Assembly: GCA_963703355.1 (NCBI GenBank)
Contig: OY969813.1
Coordinates: forward strand, 2,170,001 to 2,234,000
Direction: 5' to 3'
Length of the DNA: 64,000 nucleotides
Source: Puia sp963703355
GTDB lineage: Bacteria > Bacteroidota > Bacteroidia > Chitinophagales > Chitinophagaceae
Shown: positions 51,918 to 60,983 of the stretch, piece after piece
Layout of the letters: every line of letters starts with the position of its first letter
Numbering within the stretch: position 1 is the stretch's first letter
Made by a program: the position numbers and the translations under genes
The notes under the pieces: generated by a model
What the model was told of the DNA's origin: nothing
The model's database searches: none
Seen by the model: the letters and a program-made list of their open reading frames with translations, nothing else

Positions 51918-53141
51918 ATGGGATGTTCTAATTGTGGTACAGCCAGCGGTAAACCGGGTGGCTGTCAGAGTAACGGAAGCTGTGGTACAGGAAGTTGTAA
52001 CAGGATGAATGTATATGACTGGCTCTCCAACCTGCCAATACACGACCCTGCGTCGGAGTGCAGGGTTATGGAAATAAGTTTCAGTCAGGGTAGCCGTAAA
52101 GATTTTTACAGAAATACAACCACTCAGATCTTCGAAAAAGGTGAAATCGTGAGCGTGGAGGGTGTTAGCGGATTTGATGTGGGAACTGTGAGTCTGACCG
52201 GTGAACTGGTCAGAATACAGATGAAGAAAAAAAGTGTGGATGAATTTCATCCCGACATGAAAAAAGTTCTTCGTCGCTCTTCTGAACGCGATCTGGATCT
52301 GCTGAAGCAAAATAAGGCACGTGAAAAAGAAGCGGTCATTCGCTCCCGCGCAATATCGCGCCAGTTGAAACTGGATATGAAAGTTTCACAGGTTGAAATA
52401 CAGGCCGATGGACGCAAAGCCACATTCTACTATATAGCCGACGACCGGGTAGATTTCCGTGAACTCATCAAAATATTTGCTTCGGAATTTCGCGTAAAAG
52501 TAGAAATGCGACAAATAGGTGCGAGACAGGAAGCCGGCAAAGTAGGAGGTATCGGAAGTTGTGGTCGCGAACTCTGTTGCTCCACCTGGCTCACTGATTT
52601 CAAGTCGGTAAATACAACAGCTGCCAGGTATCAGAACCTCTCTATCAACCAGAGTAAACTCAGCGGCCAGTGTGGTCGGTTGAAGTGCTGTCTGAACTAT
52701 GAACTGGATACGTATCTCGATGCGCTGCAGCAATTCCCGGAGAATGCCGACACCCTACAGGTGGCAAAGGGAAATGCCCTGCTGATAAAAAAAGACATAT
52801 TCAAAAACCTGATGTGGTATGTGCTCCCTGATAGTAACAAGCAATATCCGTTGCTGATTGAAAGGGTTAAACAAATTAAAAATCTAAACAAGCAAAATAT
52901 TATTCCCGACGATCTCGGTGCTGTTGAAGTCAACGGCAAACCAAAAGAGGAATTGGTGAATGTTGATCTTACAGGTCAGTTCAGTATTAAAGCACTGGAT
53001 AATGCTGATCGCAAGAAAAGACAGAATCAGCGTCCCGGGCCTCCGCAGCAACGGCGAAATGATAACAGGCCTAATAATAATAACAGGCCCAATAACAGAC
53101 CTGACAACAAACCACCACAGGGACCGCCAAGAAAGAAATAG
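51918..53141 (+). CDS. PSP1-domain protein, RicT-like
   Basis: The 407-residue protein has a cysteine-rich N-terminus (GCSNCGTASGKPGGC), a PSP1 domain (about 45-245) and further cysteines in CGRELCC and CGRLKCCLNYELDTY. It resembles RicT/YaaT, part of a complex that in Bacillus controls RNA maturation and sporulation/competence. The C-terminal tail is low-complexity (RRNDNRPNNNNRPNN). holB and this gene are adjacent in many Bacteroidota. Confidence 0.88.
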   Translation: MGCSNCGTASGKPGGCQSNGSCGTGSCNRMNVYDWLSNLPIHDPASECRVMEISFSQGSRKDFYRNTTTQIFEKGEIVSVEGVSGFDVGTVSLTGELVRIQMKKKSVDEFHPDMKKVLRRSSERDLDLLKQNKAREKEAVIRSRAISRQLKLDMKVSQVEIQADGRKATFYYIADDRVDFRELIKIFASEFRVKVEMRQIGARQEAGKVGGIGSCGRELCCSTWLTDFKSVNTTAARYQNLSINQSKLSGQCGRLKCCLNYELDTYLDALQQFPENADTLQVAKGNALLIKKDIFKNLMWYVLPDSNKQYPLLIERVKQIKNLNKQNIIPDDLGAVEVNGKPKEELVNVDLTGQFSIKALDNADRKKRQNQRPGPPQQRRNDNRPNNNNRPNNRPDNKPPQGPPRKK

Positions 53142-53147
53142 TATTTC

Positions 53148-54002
53148 ATGAAAGGCTTCAGGAAGAAAATGTTTTTGTTTACAGGGTTGATACTTGTAAG
53201 CTGGCTTCTTCTTGCACAGAGCTGTATGAGTTTCCGAAAATCAGACGCAGATGAGATTTCTGAATTTGCAAAAGATCATGTTACTCTACGGACATCAACG
53301 CTGAAAGTTGAAGGCAGGCATATTCACTATGCCATGACCGGCAATGATTCCTTACCAACCATTTTTTTCATTCATGGATCTCCCGGAAGCTGGACAGCTT
53401 TTGCAGAGTATATGAAAGACTCATTGTTGCTGAGAAAATTTCGAATGGTTTCCATTGACCGACCCGGATTTGGTTATAGCGACTATGGTCAACCACAGCA
53501 TCTGGACGTACAGTCACTGTGGATTAGCAAATTATTTCCAGTACTGTCCAATAACAGACCCATGTTTCTCGCCGGTCATTCGATGGGTGGTCCAATGGTA
53601 ATCAAGCTGGGTGCGGACAATCCTACATTATTTTCAGGTCTGGTAATTATCTCCGGATCGATAGATCCTTCGGAAGAAAAACCAGAGAAATGGAGACCGG
53701 TTCTTTTTAATACCCCATTAAATTATTTCGTTCCGGGTGCCATGAAACCATCGAACGAGGAACTATGGTATCTGAAAAAGGATCTGGTTTACCTTGAAAA
53801 GGACTTCTCTAAAATCACTTGTCCTGTTTATTTTATTCATGGCGCCATGGATACCTGGGTTCCGCCTGGCAACGCGACTTATGGTAAAAAGATGCTGGTA
53901 AATGCCCAAGACGTACAGATTACAATGATACCTGGCGCCAACCACTTCATTCCCTGGACAAAGTTCACCGAAATCCGCGATCTGCTGTTAAAATTGTATT
54001 AA
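53148..54002 (+). CDS. Alpha/beta-hydrolase-fold lipoprotein
   Basis: The 284-residue protein has a lipoprotein signal ending AQSC (C26). The hydrolase fold is complete: oxyanion HG (76-77), nucleophile S145 in GHSMGG, D235 in HGAMDTWVPP and H266 in GANHFIPW. It is an active serine hydrolase on the envelope, with an unknown substrate. It starts 7 bp after the ricT-like stop, so it is probably in the same transcript. Confidence 0.88.
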   Translation: MKGFRKKMFLFTGLILVSWLLLAQSCMSFRKSDADEISEFAKDHVTLRTSTLKVEGRHIHYAMTGNDSLPTIFFIHGSPGSWTAFAEYMKDSLLLRKFRMVSIDRPGFGYSDYGQPQHLDVQSLWISKLFPVLSNNRPMFLAGHSMGGPMVIKLGADNPTLFSGLVIISGSIDPSEEKPEKWRPVLFNTPLNYFVPGAMKPSNEELWYLKKDLVYLEKDFSKITCPVYFIHGAMDTWVPPGNATYGKKMLVNAQDVQITMIPGANHFIPWTKFTEIRDLLLKLY

Positions 54003-54076
54003 GTTAAGAAAGCGCTGAGGTCCTCTTTACAATACATTTTCTTTTTACTAAATTGCAAGTCCTAAATAATCAAGCT

Positions 54077-54826
54077 ATGGCTATTTTTAAATCAGGCAAT
54101 CCTGCGATGAATGTTTTCAAGAATACAGTTACTCTGCCCGGAACAGGCGCTATGACGGAAACGGGTACGCTCAATAAATTCTTTCTATTGTTTTTGCTTG
54201 TTATGGCTTCTGCTTCCCTTACATGGAAAGCATTTTATGATGGAGTGAATGTGATGCCTTATATGCTGGGCTCGGCTATACTTGGATTTATTACGGCGAT
54301 TGTCGTGATATCCAAAAAGGAATGGGCAGCCTATACAGCTCCAATATATGCTTTGTTTGAAGGCGTTTTTCTAGGCGCTATTTCAGCTACTTATAATAAT
54401 GCTTTCGCTAAAACTGCACCAGGCATAGTGACGCAGGCTGTACTGCTGACATTTGGAGCTGTTATCGCGATGTATGTCTTATATCGTTTTCGGATTATCA
54501 AAGTGACAGAAAAACTGAGATCGGTTATTTTCATCGCAACTGCAGGTATTGCAATTTTTTACTTGCTTTCCATTGTACTTGGTTTATTCAACATTCATAT
54601 AGGATTCATTACCGACGGTTCTATGCTGGGAATCGGATTTTCTCTATTCGTTGTAGTTATTGCTGCATTGAATCTCTTACTCGATTTCGATATGATTGAA
54701 CAGGGTGTTGCAGCGGGTGCGCCGAAATACATGGAATGGTATGGAGCATTCGGACTACTTGTAACGATCGTATGGCTTTATCTTGAGATTCTCCGACTCC
54801 TGGGTAAACTCGCTGATCGCAGATAA
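54077..54826 (+). CDS. Bax inhibitor-1/YccA family membrane protein
   Basis: The 249-residue protein has about seven transmembrane segments. It shows the family features: FLLFLLVMASASLTWKAFY near the N-terminus, TAPIYALFEGVFLGAISATY in the middle and LLLDFDMIEQGV near the C-terminus. Members are proposed to be pH-dependent cation leak channels or FtsH regulators. The ATG at 54077 is preferred over TTG 54053. Confidence 0.9.
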   Translation: MAIFKSGNPAMNVFKNTVTLPGTGAMTETGTLNKFFLLFLLVMASASLTWKAFYDGVNVMPYMLGSAILGFITAIVVISKKEWAAYTAPIYALFEGVFLGAISATYNNAFAKTAPGIVTQAVLLTFGAVIAMYVLYRFRIIKVTEKLRSVIFIATAGIAIFYLLSIVLGLFNIHIGFITDGSMLGIGFSLFVVVIAALNLLLDFDMIEQGVAAGAPKYMEWYGAFGLLVTIVWLYLEILRLLGKLADRR

Positions 54827-54847
54827 CTTACGACCGGTTTTTTAAAG

Positions 54848-55180
54848 TCATTTTATAAATTTAATGATAGCAAGAACGCTACCCAGTATGGCTATGAACT
54901 GAACAAAGCCGGCCAAAAATATGGCTTTATATGTATCTTCTTTTGACTGCTGAATTTCTTTTCTTAATGACAATTCCAGCAGATGAATATCATTCTTCAA
55001 TAAATGAATATCATTCTTCAATAAATGAATATCATTCTTCGACGCTAGCTGGTCCTTTTTGTCATCAAATGTTATCCCTGAAATGTCATCTACCGCCATT
55101 ACGAATTCCGCTGCCTTGTCATCAGACAAATGCAATTCCCTTCTGAATAAATCATACAGGCGTATGTGATTCATGCTCAT
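54848..55180 (-). CDS. Coiled-coil protein with C-terminal membrane anchor (DUF1640-like)
   Basis: The 110-residue protein has an N-terminal part of about 40 residues, a coiled coil with three near-identical heptads KNDIHLL, and one transmembrane helix at the C-terminus (about 88-107, AGFVQFIAILGSVLAIIKF). It resembles the DUF1640/CCDC90-type tail-anchored coiled-coil proteins. The heptads are coded by 21-bp tandem repeats. Start is ATG at 55180 or 55174. The partner is unknown. Confidence 0.65.
   Translation of the reverse strand: MSMNHIRLYDLFRRELHLSDDKAAEFVMAVDDISGITFDDKKDQLASKNDIHLLKNDIHLLKNDIHLLELSLRKEIQQSKEDTYKAIFLAGFVQFIAILGSVLAIIKFIK
54983..55040. repeat. 21-bp tandem repeat, 2.8 copies, inside the coiled-coil gene
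   Basis: The unit atgaatatcattcttcaata plus a final a is present twice perfectly (54983-55003, 55004-55024) and again for 16 bases (55025-55040). Read on the minus strand one unit is the heptad KNDIHLL. The identity between units indicates recent duplication. Confidence 0.9.
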
Positions 55181-55309
55181 CTCCACAAAAATAAAATTTA
55201 AAACAATCTACAACAAGTGCGAGTCCCAAAAAGGGTTAAAAAACGGTAGGCTTATCTTCTTTTTACCGAAAGACACTGCAGAAGAACGAAATAAAACTTA
55301 CTGGAAATT

Positions 55310-56008
55310 CTAATTACAAGGACGAAGCCACATTTTCAGTCCCTTGCATTCTTTTAATCTGCCCATATAAATATAGGGTGAAAATTGCGCAACCCTTTTT
55401 TGTTTCGGAGTTAATACCAAAGGGTGACTTTCCATATTTGCAGGCTTATAATTACTGGTTCTATTTTCTTTTAGCTCCTCTTCTTCAATATGAATGATTT
55501 GACATGAATCACCGTCATTGCATTGAAGAATTCGTTTTGTTCTTACAAGTTGTTTTTCGTTGCGGCAATAAGGAATCGTTTTAAGAAGTTCACCACTAAA
55601 GGGCAACGGCTTTTTTACGTTGTTTGACGTTGTCAGCATCTTTTTCGATTGATCCTTTGCAAGTTCTTTCTCCAGGATCGGGTCTATATATTTTTCTTTA
55701 AGGATAATCTGGATGGCTTCTTTGTCCATACCCTGCTTTATCATTTTCAAAACTTCACCTGTAAGCGTGCGATAAAGAGCAAATACTTTTTGTTCCTTCG
55801 GCAATAGTTGATATAAAGAAGCCGCGATCGGAGAGGCCTGCTTCATCCGGTTTCCGCTATTTCGAAAACCCTCAAATGCAGTTTCTTCCGCTACCCTTTT
55901 GGTAGTAAGCGAACTTGACTTACGGATGATATTGATGCCATGGGATAAATAACCGCATATTCCCCCGGCATTACCTATAAATATAATATTGCTCTTATTA
56001 ATTGGCAT
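55310..56008 (-). CDS. Unknown 232-aa protein, Bacteroidota-type
   Basis: The protein has no obvious signal peptide or transmembrane helix. An N-terminal block VAEETAFEGFRNSGNRMKQA is followed by helical text (about 60-125) and a C-terminal part rich in basic residues with scattered cysteines (YCRNE, ILQCNDGDSC, LKECKGLKMW). I recognise no family motif. It lies between the coiled-coil gene and the pump operon, with no clear operon link. Confidence 0.65.
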   Translation of the reverse strand: MPINKSNIIFIGNAGGICGYLSHGINIIRKSSSLTTKRVAEETAFEGFRNSGNRMKQASPIAASLYQLLPKEQKVFALYRTLTGEVLKMIKQGMDKEAIQIILKEKYIDPILEKELAKDQSKKMLTTSNNVKKPLPFSGELLKTIPYCRNEKQLVRTKRILQCNDGDSCQIIHIEEEELKENRTSNYKPANMESHPLVLTPKQKRVAQFSPYIYMGRLKECKGLKMWLRPCN

Positions 56009-56071
56009 GTTGGAGCAACGCAGCCAGGCTGGTTTTATTTTGTAAGTGTCAAGAAAAATGTTATTCGTCTA

Positions 56072-56111
56072 ATCTTACTCCCCGACTGGAGGTCGATTCG
56101 AGAAGTAAGAT
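56072..56111. other. Stem-loop upstream of the 232-aa gene
   Basis: ATCTTACT (56072-56079) and AGTAAGAT (56104-56111) are perfect 8-bp arms around 24 bp that include a smaller CGAC/GTCG stem. It lies 63 bp upstream of the 232-aa start and downstream of the pump gene on the minus strand. Role unknown. Confidence 0.4.
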
Positions 56112-56139
56112 AAAGTGATAAAGCGCATTTTGTATATGC

Positions 56140-56169
56140 AGAAGTCACCCCGACGGCGAGGTGACTTCT
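56140..56169 (-). terminator. 10-bp stem-loop after the RND pump gene, terminator-like
   Basis: AGAAGTCACC and GGTGACTTCT form a perfect 10-bp stem around a 10-nt loop. On the minus strand it follows the pump stop by 32 bp but lacks a T-run, so it may act as a 3' end stabiliser or Rho-assisted terminator. Confidence 0.5.
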
Positions 56170-56201
56170 ACTGTAAATCAACGATTTATTTAAAATACGT
56201 A

Positions 56202-59200
56202 CTAAAACCAGGACCCGATCCAGGTGGCGCTGACACCCTGACCTGCAAATTTTCTTTTCCTTCTGGCTTTCTCAATAGAATGCCTTACGAGCGTAATCGG
56301 AATCATTACCAAAAGGAATATAAATGTGAGCGGCGGTATGCCCATCATAGACACCCATTTCCCACCAAAATATCTGCGCATAGGACGCTTTAGTCTTTCA
56401 GCAATCAAATACATACTTGGTAGTATGAAGAGGGTCATGAAAAAAGCAAAAGCCAGTCCGAAGATAATGGTCCACGACAAGGGTTTCCAGAACACGGCGC
56501 TGTCTCCTCCAAAGAATATATGCGGATTCAATTCAGCGAACAGGGAAACGAAATTTATATTGAAACCAATAGCCAGTGGTATCAGTGCTAATATTGCTGC
56601 AAGTGCAGTAAGCAATACCGGAATGATTCTCGTCTTTCCTGCCTGTATCAAAGCTTCTCTTGTTTTCATTCCACGTTCGCGAAGCACATCTGCAAATTCT
56701 ATTACCAGAATTCCATTCTTCACAACGATACCTGCCAGTCCTACAATTCCCAATCCCGTCATTACTGCTGATATCGTCATGCCCGTAAATGCAAATCCAA
56801 GCAGTACCCCGATGATACTGAATATAATTTCTGTAAGAATGATCACCGGTTTGCTGATTGAATTAAACTGAAGCACGAGAATAAAAAGGATCAGCATCAA
56901 CGCAACAAGTAATGCAGACCCGAGGAACGAAACTGTTTCCTGTTGTTGTTTGCCCTCCCCTGTTTGCGTGATCGTCACATCGTCTGCTTTACCCTGGAAA
57001 TTATCGATAGCATCTTTCAATTGGGCGTTTACAGCAGGTGGTGTATACCCGGTAAGTACATTTGAGTAAAGCGTTATCACCCGTTTGAGTGCCTTTCTTT
57101 TAATGCTACCATACGTGCTGGTGAAATCTATCTTCACCAGATTTGTGATGGGAATAGATTTGATGGATCCAGTCGGCTCGCGGAAAACAATTTTCATGTT
57201 CAGCAGGTCGGAAAGATTTCTTCTCTGTACTTCCGTATTACGCAACTGAATTTTATATTCTTCCTTATTGTCTTTAATTTTTGAAAGTTCTCTTCCAAAA
57301 AGAGCTGTGCGTATTTGTTGTCCGATTTGCGCTGTGCTTACGCCTTCGATCATCGCACGCTGACGATCGATCGTTAGTGTAATTTCAGGATTGGTCAGAT
57401 CCACGTCCATTTTCAATTCTTCCACGCCCGGAGTCTGAATGGAATCCAGATAATTTTTTAAAGCAGAAGCGGTGGTCGTCAGATCCTCGAAATTATCACT
57501 TGCTATTTCGATATTGATGGGAGGATCCGTAGGCGGACCATTTTGTTCCTGGTCTACAGAGATCTGCGCTCCGGGAATTCCTTTCAATGCAGCACGAATA
57601 GAATCCATAATGGGCGTGGTGGCTCTTCCGTGGCGTTTTTCAAATTCTACAAATGAAATCTGCACCCTTCCAAGTTCAGGTCTGGTACTTCTGTCTCCAC
57701 TCTGCGGATTATCTGCACCGATGGCCACATTTGAAATCACACTTTCCACCAGAGGATTCATTTTTCCATTTTCAATACCCAACACTTTGTTTACGCGTAG
57801 TTCAAGCTGATGGGTCACAGAATCGGTGTAGTCAACGTTGGTACCCACCGGTAATTTGAGGTACACATAAATAAAATTCGGATCACCTTTTGGAAAGAAA
57901 ACAACAGGTACTTTGCGGATGCCCAGAAAAACAAAGGAAAATACCAGCAACAAAAAAGTACTGACCAGTAGCCATACGGGTCTCCATCCTTTCAGCGCCC
58001 ACCGTAAACCAGATTCATAATGACTCATGATCCAGGGGAGGCTGCGATTCTGGAACGTATGGATCATACCCGTGAACAGATAGGCGTTCAGGAACATCAG
58101 GATACTGAAAAATATCAACAGATTGCCCGCAAATGTAAATGTGGAGAGATCCAGCAATATTCCCAGTACAAGGAAGGTATAAAACAATGGATTTTTAAAT
58201 ACTCTTGACTTTCTGGTTGCATGTCCCTCATCTTCATGATTCATGAAATCTACGGCGAATATCGGGTTCATTAAAAACGCAACGATCAGCGAAGCGGACA
58301 GCGTAAAAATCAGCATGACCGGCAGATAGATCATGAACTTTCCGATCAGACCAGGCCAGAATAATAAAGGGAAAAAGGGTGCAAGTGTTGTAAGTGTTCC
58401 TGCAAGTACCGGCACGAATATTTCTCCCGCCGCTATTTTGGCTGCGATGATTGATGATATTTTACCCTTACCCTCTGTAAAAATTCTATGTGTATTCTCG
58501 ATAACCACAATTGCGTCATCGACGATAATTCCCAAACCGAAGAGCAAAGCAAACAGTACAATAAAATTCAGCGTAACGTGTCCACCAATAATAATATCGG
58601 CAGCAGGCAGGAACATAAAGGCAACAAACATACTCAGGGGCACAGAGAGCGCCACGAAAAATGCATTCGTAACACCCATAAAGAACATCAGAATCACGAG
58701 TACCAATACAAATCCGATCACAATGGAATTCACCAGATCGTTGAAAGATGTTCTGGTGGTTCGGCTCTGATCTCCGGTTACTGCAATGGTGAGATCTTTT
58801 GGAAAGCCGTTTGCTTTCATCTCAGAAACTACTCTCTTTACTTCGTCGGATGTTTCAATCAGATTTTCTCCACTGCGCTTAATGATATTCAGCGTTACCA
58901 CATTTTTACCATCAAGACGGGCATAACTCTCACTTTGTTTTACCGTGTCTACGATGGTAGCAATATCTTTTAAATAAATAGGCGCTGCCGATGTATTTCT
59001 AACAACAATCTGCGCAATATCGGATGCCGTTTTAAACTGACCTTTCAATTGAAGGGTTCTTTTCATTGAGCCCACTTCCAGTAAACCTCCCGAGATATCC
59101 AGGTTCTCATTTGCCACTGCAGTTGCGATATCGTTGAATGTGATGTTCGCACTCTGCATTTTGAAATTGTCCACATTAATCTGAAACTCACGTTCAGGCG

Positions 59201-59777
59201 CACCCACTTCATCCACGCGATTAATTTGAGATAATTCCTCCAGTTTGTCTTTCAGATCGTCTGCAAATTTCTTAAGATGTTGGCCATCGTAATTACCGCT
59301 CACATTCACATACATGATGGGCTGGTCCGACAAACTCACTTCCACCACATTTGGCTGCACAGTAAGATCTGTAGGTAAATCAGGTTTTGATTTATCCACC
59401 GCATCCTTTACTTTCTGCAAAGCAACATCCGTTTGAACGTCTGTTTCAAACTCTACAATGATGGCAGAAAAATCCTGTACGGATGTACTGGTGAGTTTAT
59501 TGATCTTGGCACCAGTAATACCCTTAATCTGTTTTTCTATGGGACGTGTTACAAGATTTTCTATATCCTTAGGAGAGTTGCCTACATACGTAGTCTGCAC
59601 ATAAATTGTTGGTATCACAATATCAGGGAACTGCTCTTTGGGCGTAGTAACAAACTTATTTACGCCGAGAATAGTTACAAAAATGATCAGCAGGTAAACC
59701 GAAGTTTTATTGTTGATGGCCCAACTGGTGGGCTTGAATTCCTTAAATTTTTCTTTAAAATTTTCCAGTGTGCTCAT
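56202..59777 (-). CDS. RND efflux pump permease (AcrB/HAE1-like)
   Basis: The 1191-residue inner-membrane pump has the full AcrB-type layout: 12 helices in two halves and two large periplasmic loops. Conserved blocks include FPDIVIPTIYVQTTYVGNSP near the N-terminus, GLGIIVDDAIVVIENTHR in the first helix cluster, and GLAGIVVKNGILVIEFA in the second. It is longer than AcrB, with an extra C-terminal stretch of about 100 residues. It is the last gene of an operon with adaptor, channel and TetR, and probably exports lipophilic compounds or drugs. Confidence 0.93.
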   Translation of the reverse strand: MSTLENFKEKFKEFKPTSWAINNKTSVYLLIIFVTILGVNKFVTTPKEQFPDIVIPTIYVQTTYVGNSPKDIENLVTRPIEKQIKGITGAKINKLTSTSVQDFSAIIVEFETDVQTDVALQKVKDAVDKSKPDLPTDLTVQPNVVEVSLSDQPIMYVNVSGNYDGQHLKKFADDLKDKLEELSQINRVDEVGAPEREFQINVDNFKMQSANITFNDIATAVANENLDISGGLLEVGSMKRTLQLKGQFKTASDIAQIVVRNTSAAPIYLKDIATIVDTVKQSESYARLDGKNVVTLNIIKRSGENLIETSDEVKRVVSEMKANGFPKDLTIAVTGDQSRTTRTSFNDLVNSIVIGFVLVLVILMFFMGVTNAFFVALSVPLSMFVAFMFLPAADIIIGGHVTLNFIVLFALLFGLGIIVDDAIVVIENTHRIFTEGKGKISSIIAAKIAAGEIFVPVLAGTLTTLAPFFPLLFWPGLIGKFMIYLPVMLIFTLSASLIVAFLMNPIFAVDFMNHEDEGHATRKSRVFKNPLFYTFLVLGILLDLSTFTFAGNLLIFFSILMFLNAYLFTGMIHTFQNRSLPWIMSHYESGLRWALKGWRPVWLLVSTFLLLVFSFVFLGIRKVPVVFFPKGDPNFIYVYLKLPVGTNVDYTDSVTHQLELRVNKVLGIENGKMNPLVESVISNVAIGADNPQSGDRSTRPELGRVQISFVEFEKRHGRATTPIMDSIRAALKGIPGAQISVDQEQNGPPTDPPINIEIASDNFEDLTTTASALKNYLDSIQTPGVEELKMDVDLTNPEITLTIDRQRAMIEGVSTAQIGQQIRTALFGRELSKIKDNKEEYKIQLRNTEVQRRNLSDLLNMKIVFREPTGSIKSIPITNLVKIDFTSTYGSIKRKALKRVITLYSNVLTGYTPPAVNAQLKDAIDNFQGKADDVTITQTGEGKQQQETVSFLGSALLVALMLILFILVLQFNSISKPVIILTEIIFSIIGVLLGFAFTGMTISAVMTGLGIVGLAGIVVKNGILVIEFADVLRERGMKTREALIQAGKTRIIPVLLTALAAILALIPLAIGFNINFVSLFAELNPHIFFGGDSAVFWKPLSWTIIFGLAFAFFMTLFILPSMYLIAERLKRPMRRYFGGKWVSMMGIPPLTFIFLLVMIPITLVRHSIEKARRKRKFAGQGVSATWIGSWF

Positions 59778-59814
59778 AAAAACGAATTGGAATGGTTATG
59801 TATGCTGCGCGAAA

Positions 59815-60963
59815 TCACTGTACCTGCGTAGTGATGGGTTGTTGATCATATAATCCCTGATAGCCTTCAGTAACGATCTGATCACCGGCCTGTATGCCCG
59901 ACAATACTTCTACCCTGTCGCCATACATCATACCGATCGTGATTGGTTTTTTTGTCGCTATCAAACGATCTCCAACCTTTGTTGCCACCATCACATATTT
60001 TCCCTTTTCATCATTCTGCAGACTGTTCAGGGGGATCGTCAGCGCATTGGAAGCGGTATAATCCTGTATTTTGATCAGCGCGATCTGGTTGGGATAAAAA
60101 TCTTTATCATAAGGAAGTTTTGCCTCGATGTAAAAACTTCTGCTCGTTGCATCGATCGTTTTGCCTGTTACCGATATTTTCGTATCAATCGTTTTATTGT
60201 TTAATTCAGGAATAACCACTTTTAAATTGGACCCTACTTTCACTTTCCCCAGATAATTTTCGGGCACCTGAGCAACTGCTTTTAAATCGTTTGTATTTAC
60301 CAGCCGGATCTGATTATTTCCCGTGAAAAATTCGCCCAGACGAATATTTACGTTGTCTGCAACTCCATTGATATCAGCGTATACGTTTGTTTGTTCAATT
60401 TGTTTGGTTACGAAATCAAGCTGACGTTGCGCCTGATCCACCTGATTCTTCGCGGTAACGAGTTCTACTTCAGATCCTATTTGTTGTGCCCATAGATTTT
60501 TTCTTCTATTATATAAATCCTGAGCAAATGAAAGTTGCTGTTTGGCCAGGGCCTGTTGTTGCACCAAAAGAGCATCATCCAACTTTAAAAGAAGTTGACC
60601 CTGTTTAACCATATCTCCCTGTTTTACGTAAATAGCTTTAACCTGACCACCACCGCCGTTGCGGGGTGTTACAAAAGCAATATTTAACGCATCGATCTTA
60701 CCCTGCAATTCAATATAGTGTGTGAAATTTACAGGAGTCACCGGCTGGATGGCAACGAGTTTTGTTTTTTCTTTTTTTGCATAAGAAGAATCTACTTTTC
60801 CTAAATCCTCTTCGGCTTTTTGGATTTTTGACGTCAGTGCAGATTGCTGTTCTTTTAGTTTCTGCAACGCTTCTTTTTGTTTATCTACGGAATTACCTGC
60901 CTGCGAGCAGGATATCAAAAAAACTGTTGCGGTCATCCATGTTGATACAAATATCTTTTTCAT
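59815..60963 (-). CDS. RND efflux periplasmic adaptor (lipoprotein)
   Basis: The 382-residue membrane fusion protein has a lipoprotein signal ending LISC (C19), an N-terminal coiled coil (about 22-60), a lipoyl/hairpin part with GQVKAIYVKQGDMVKQGQLLLKLD, the alpha-hairpin (about 130-200) and a C-terminal beta barrel. It links the RND permease to the TolC-like channel. It is 20 bp from the channel gene and 37 bp from the pump gene on the same strand. Confidence 0.94.
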   Translation of the reverse strand: MKKIFVSTWMTATVFLISCSQAGNSVDKQKEALQKLKEQQSALTSKIQKAEEDLGKVDSSYAKKEKTKLVAIQPVTPVNFTHYIELQGKIDALNIAFVTPRNGGGGQVKAIYVKQGDMVKQGQLLLKLDDALLVQQQALAKQQLSFAQDLYNRRKNLWAQQIGSEVELVTAKNQVDQAQRQLDFVTKQIEQTNVYADINGVADNVNIRLGEFFTGNNQIRLVNTNDLKAVAQVPENYLGKVKVGSNLKVVIPELNNKTIDTKISVTGKTIDATSRSFYIEAKLPYDKDFYPNQIALIKIQDYTASNALTIPLNSLQNDEKGKYVMVATKVGDRLIATKKPITIGMMYGDRVEVLSGIQAGDQIVTEGYQGLYDQQPITTQVQ

Positions 60964-60983
60964 AAACTGGTTTGTTTGGCGTT

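Noticed and set aside
54983..55040. Direct-repeat array of CRISPR or iteron type
   Set aside because: The repeats are in frame inside a coding gene and encode one heptad each; there are no spacers.
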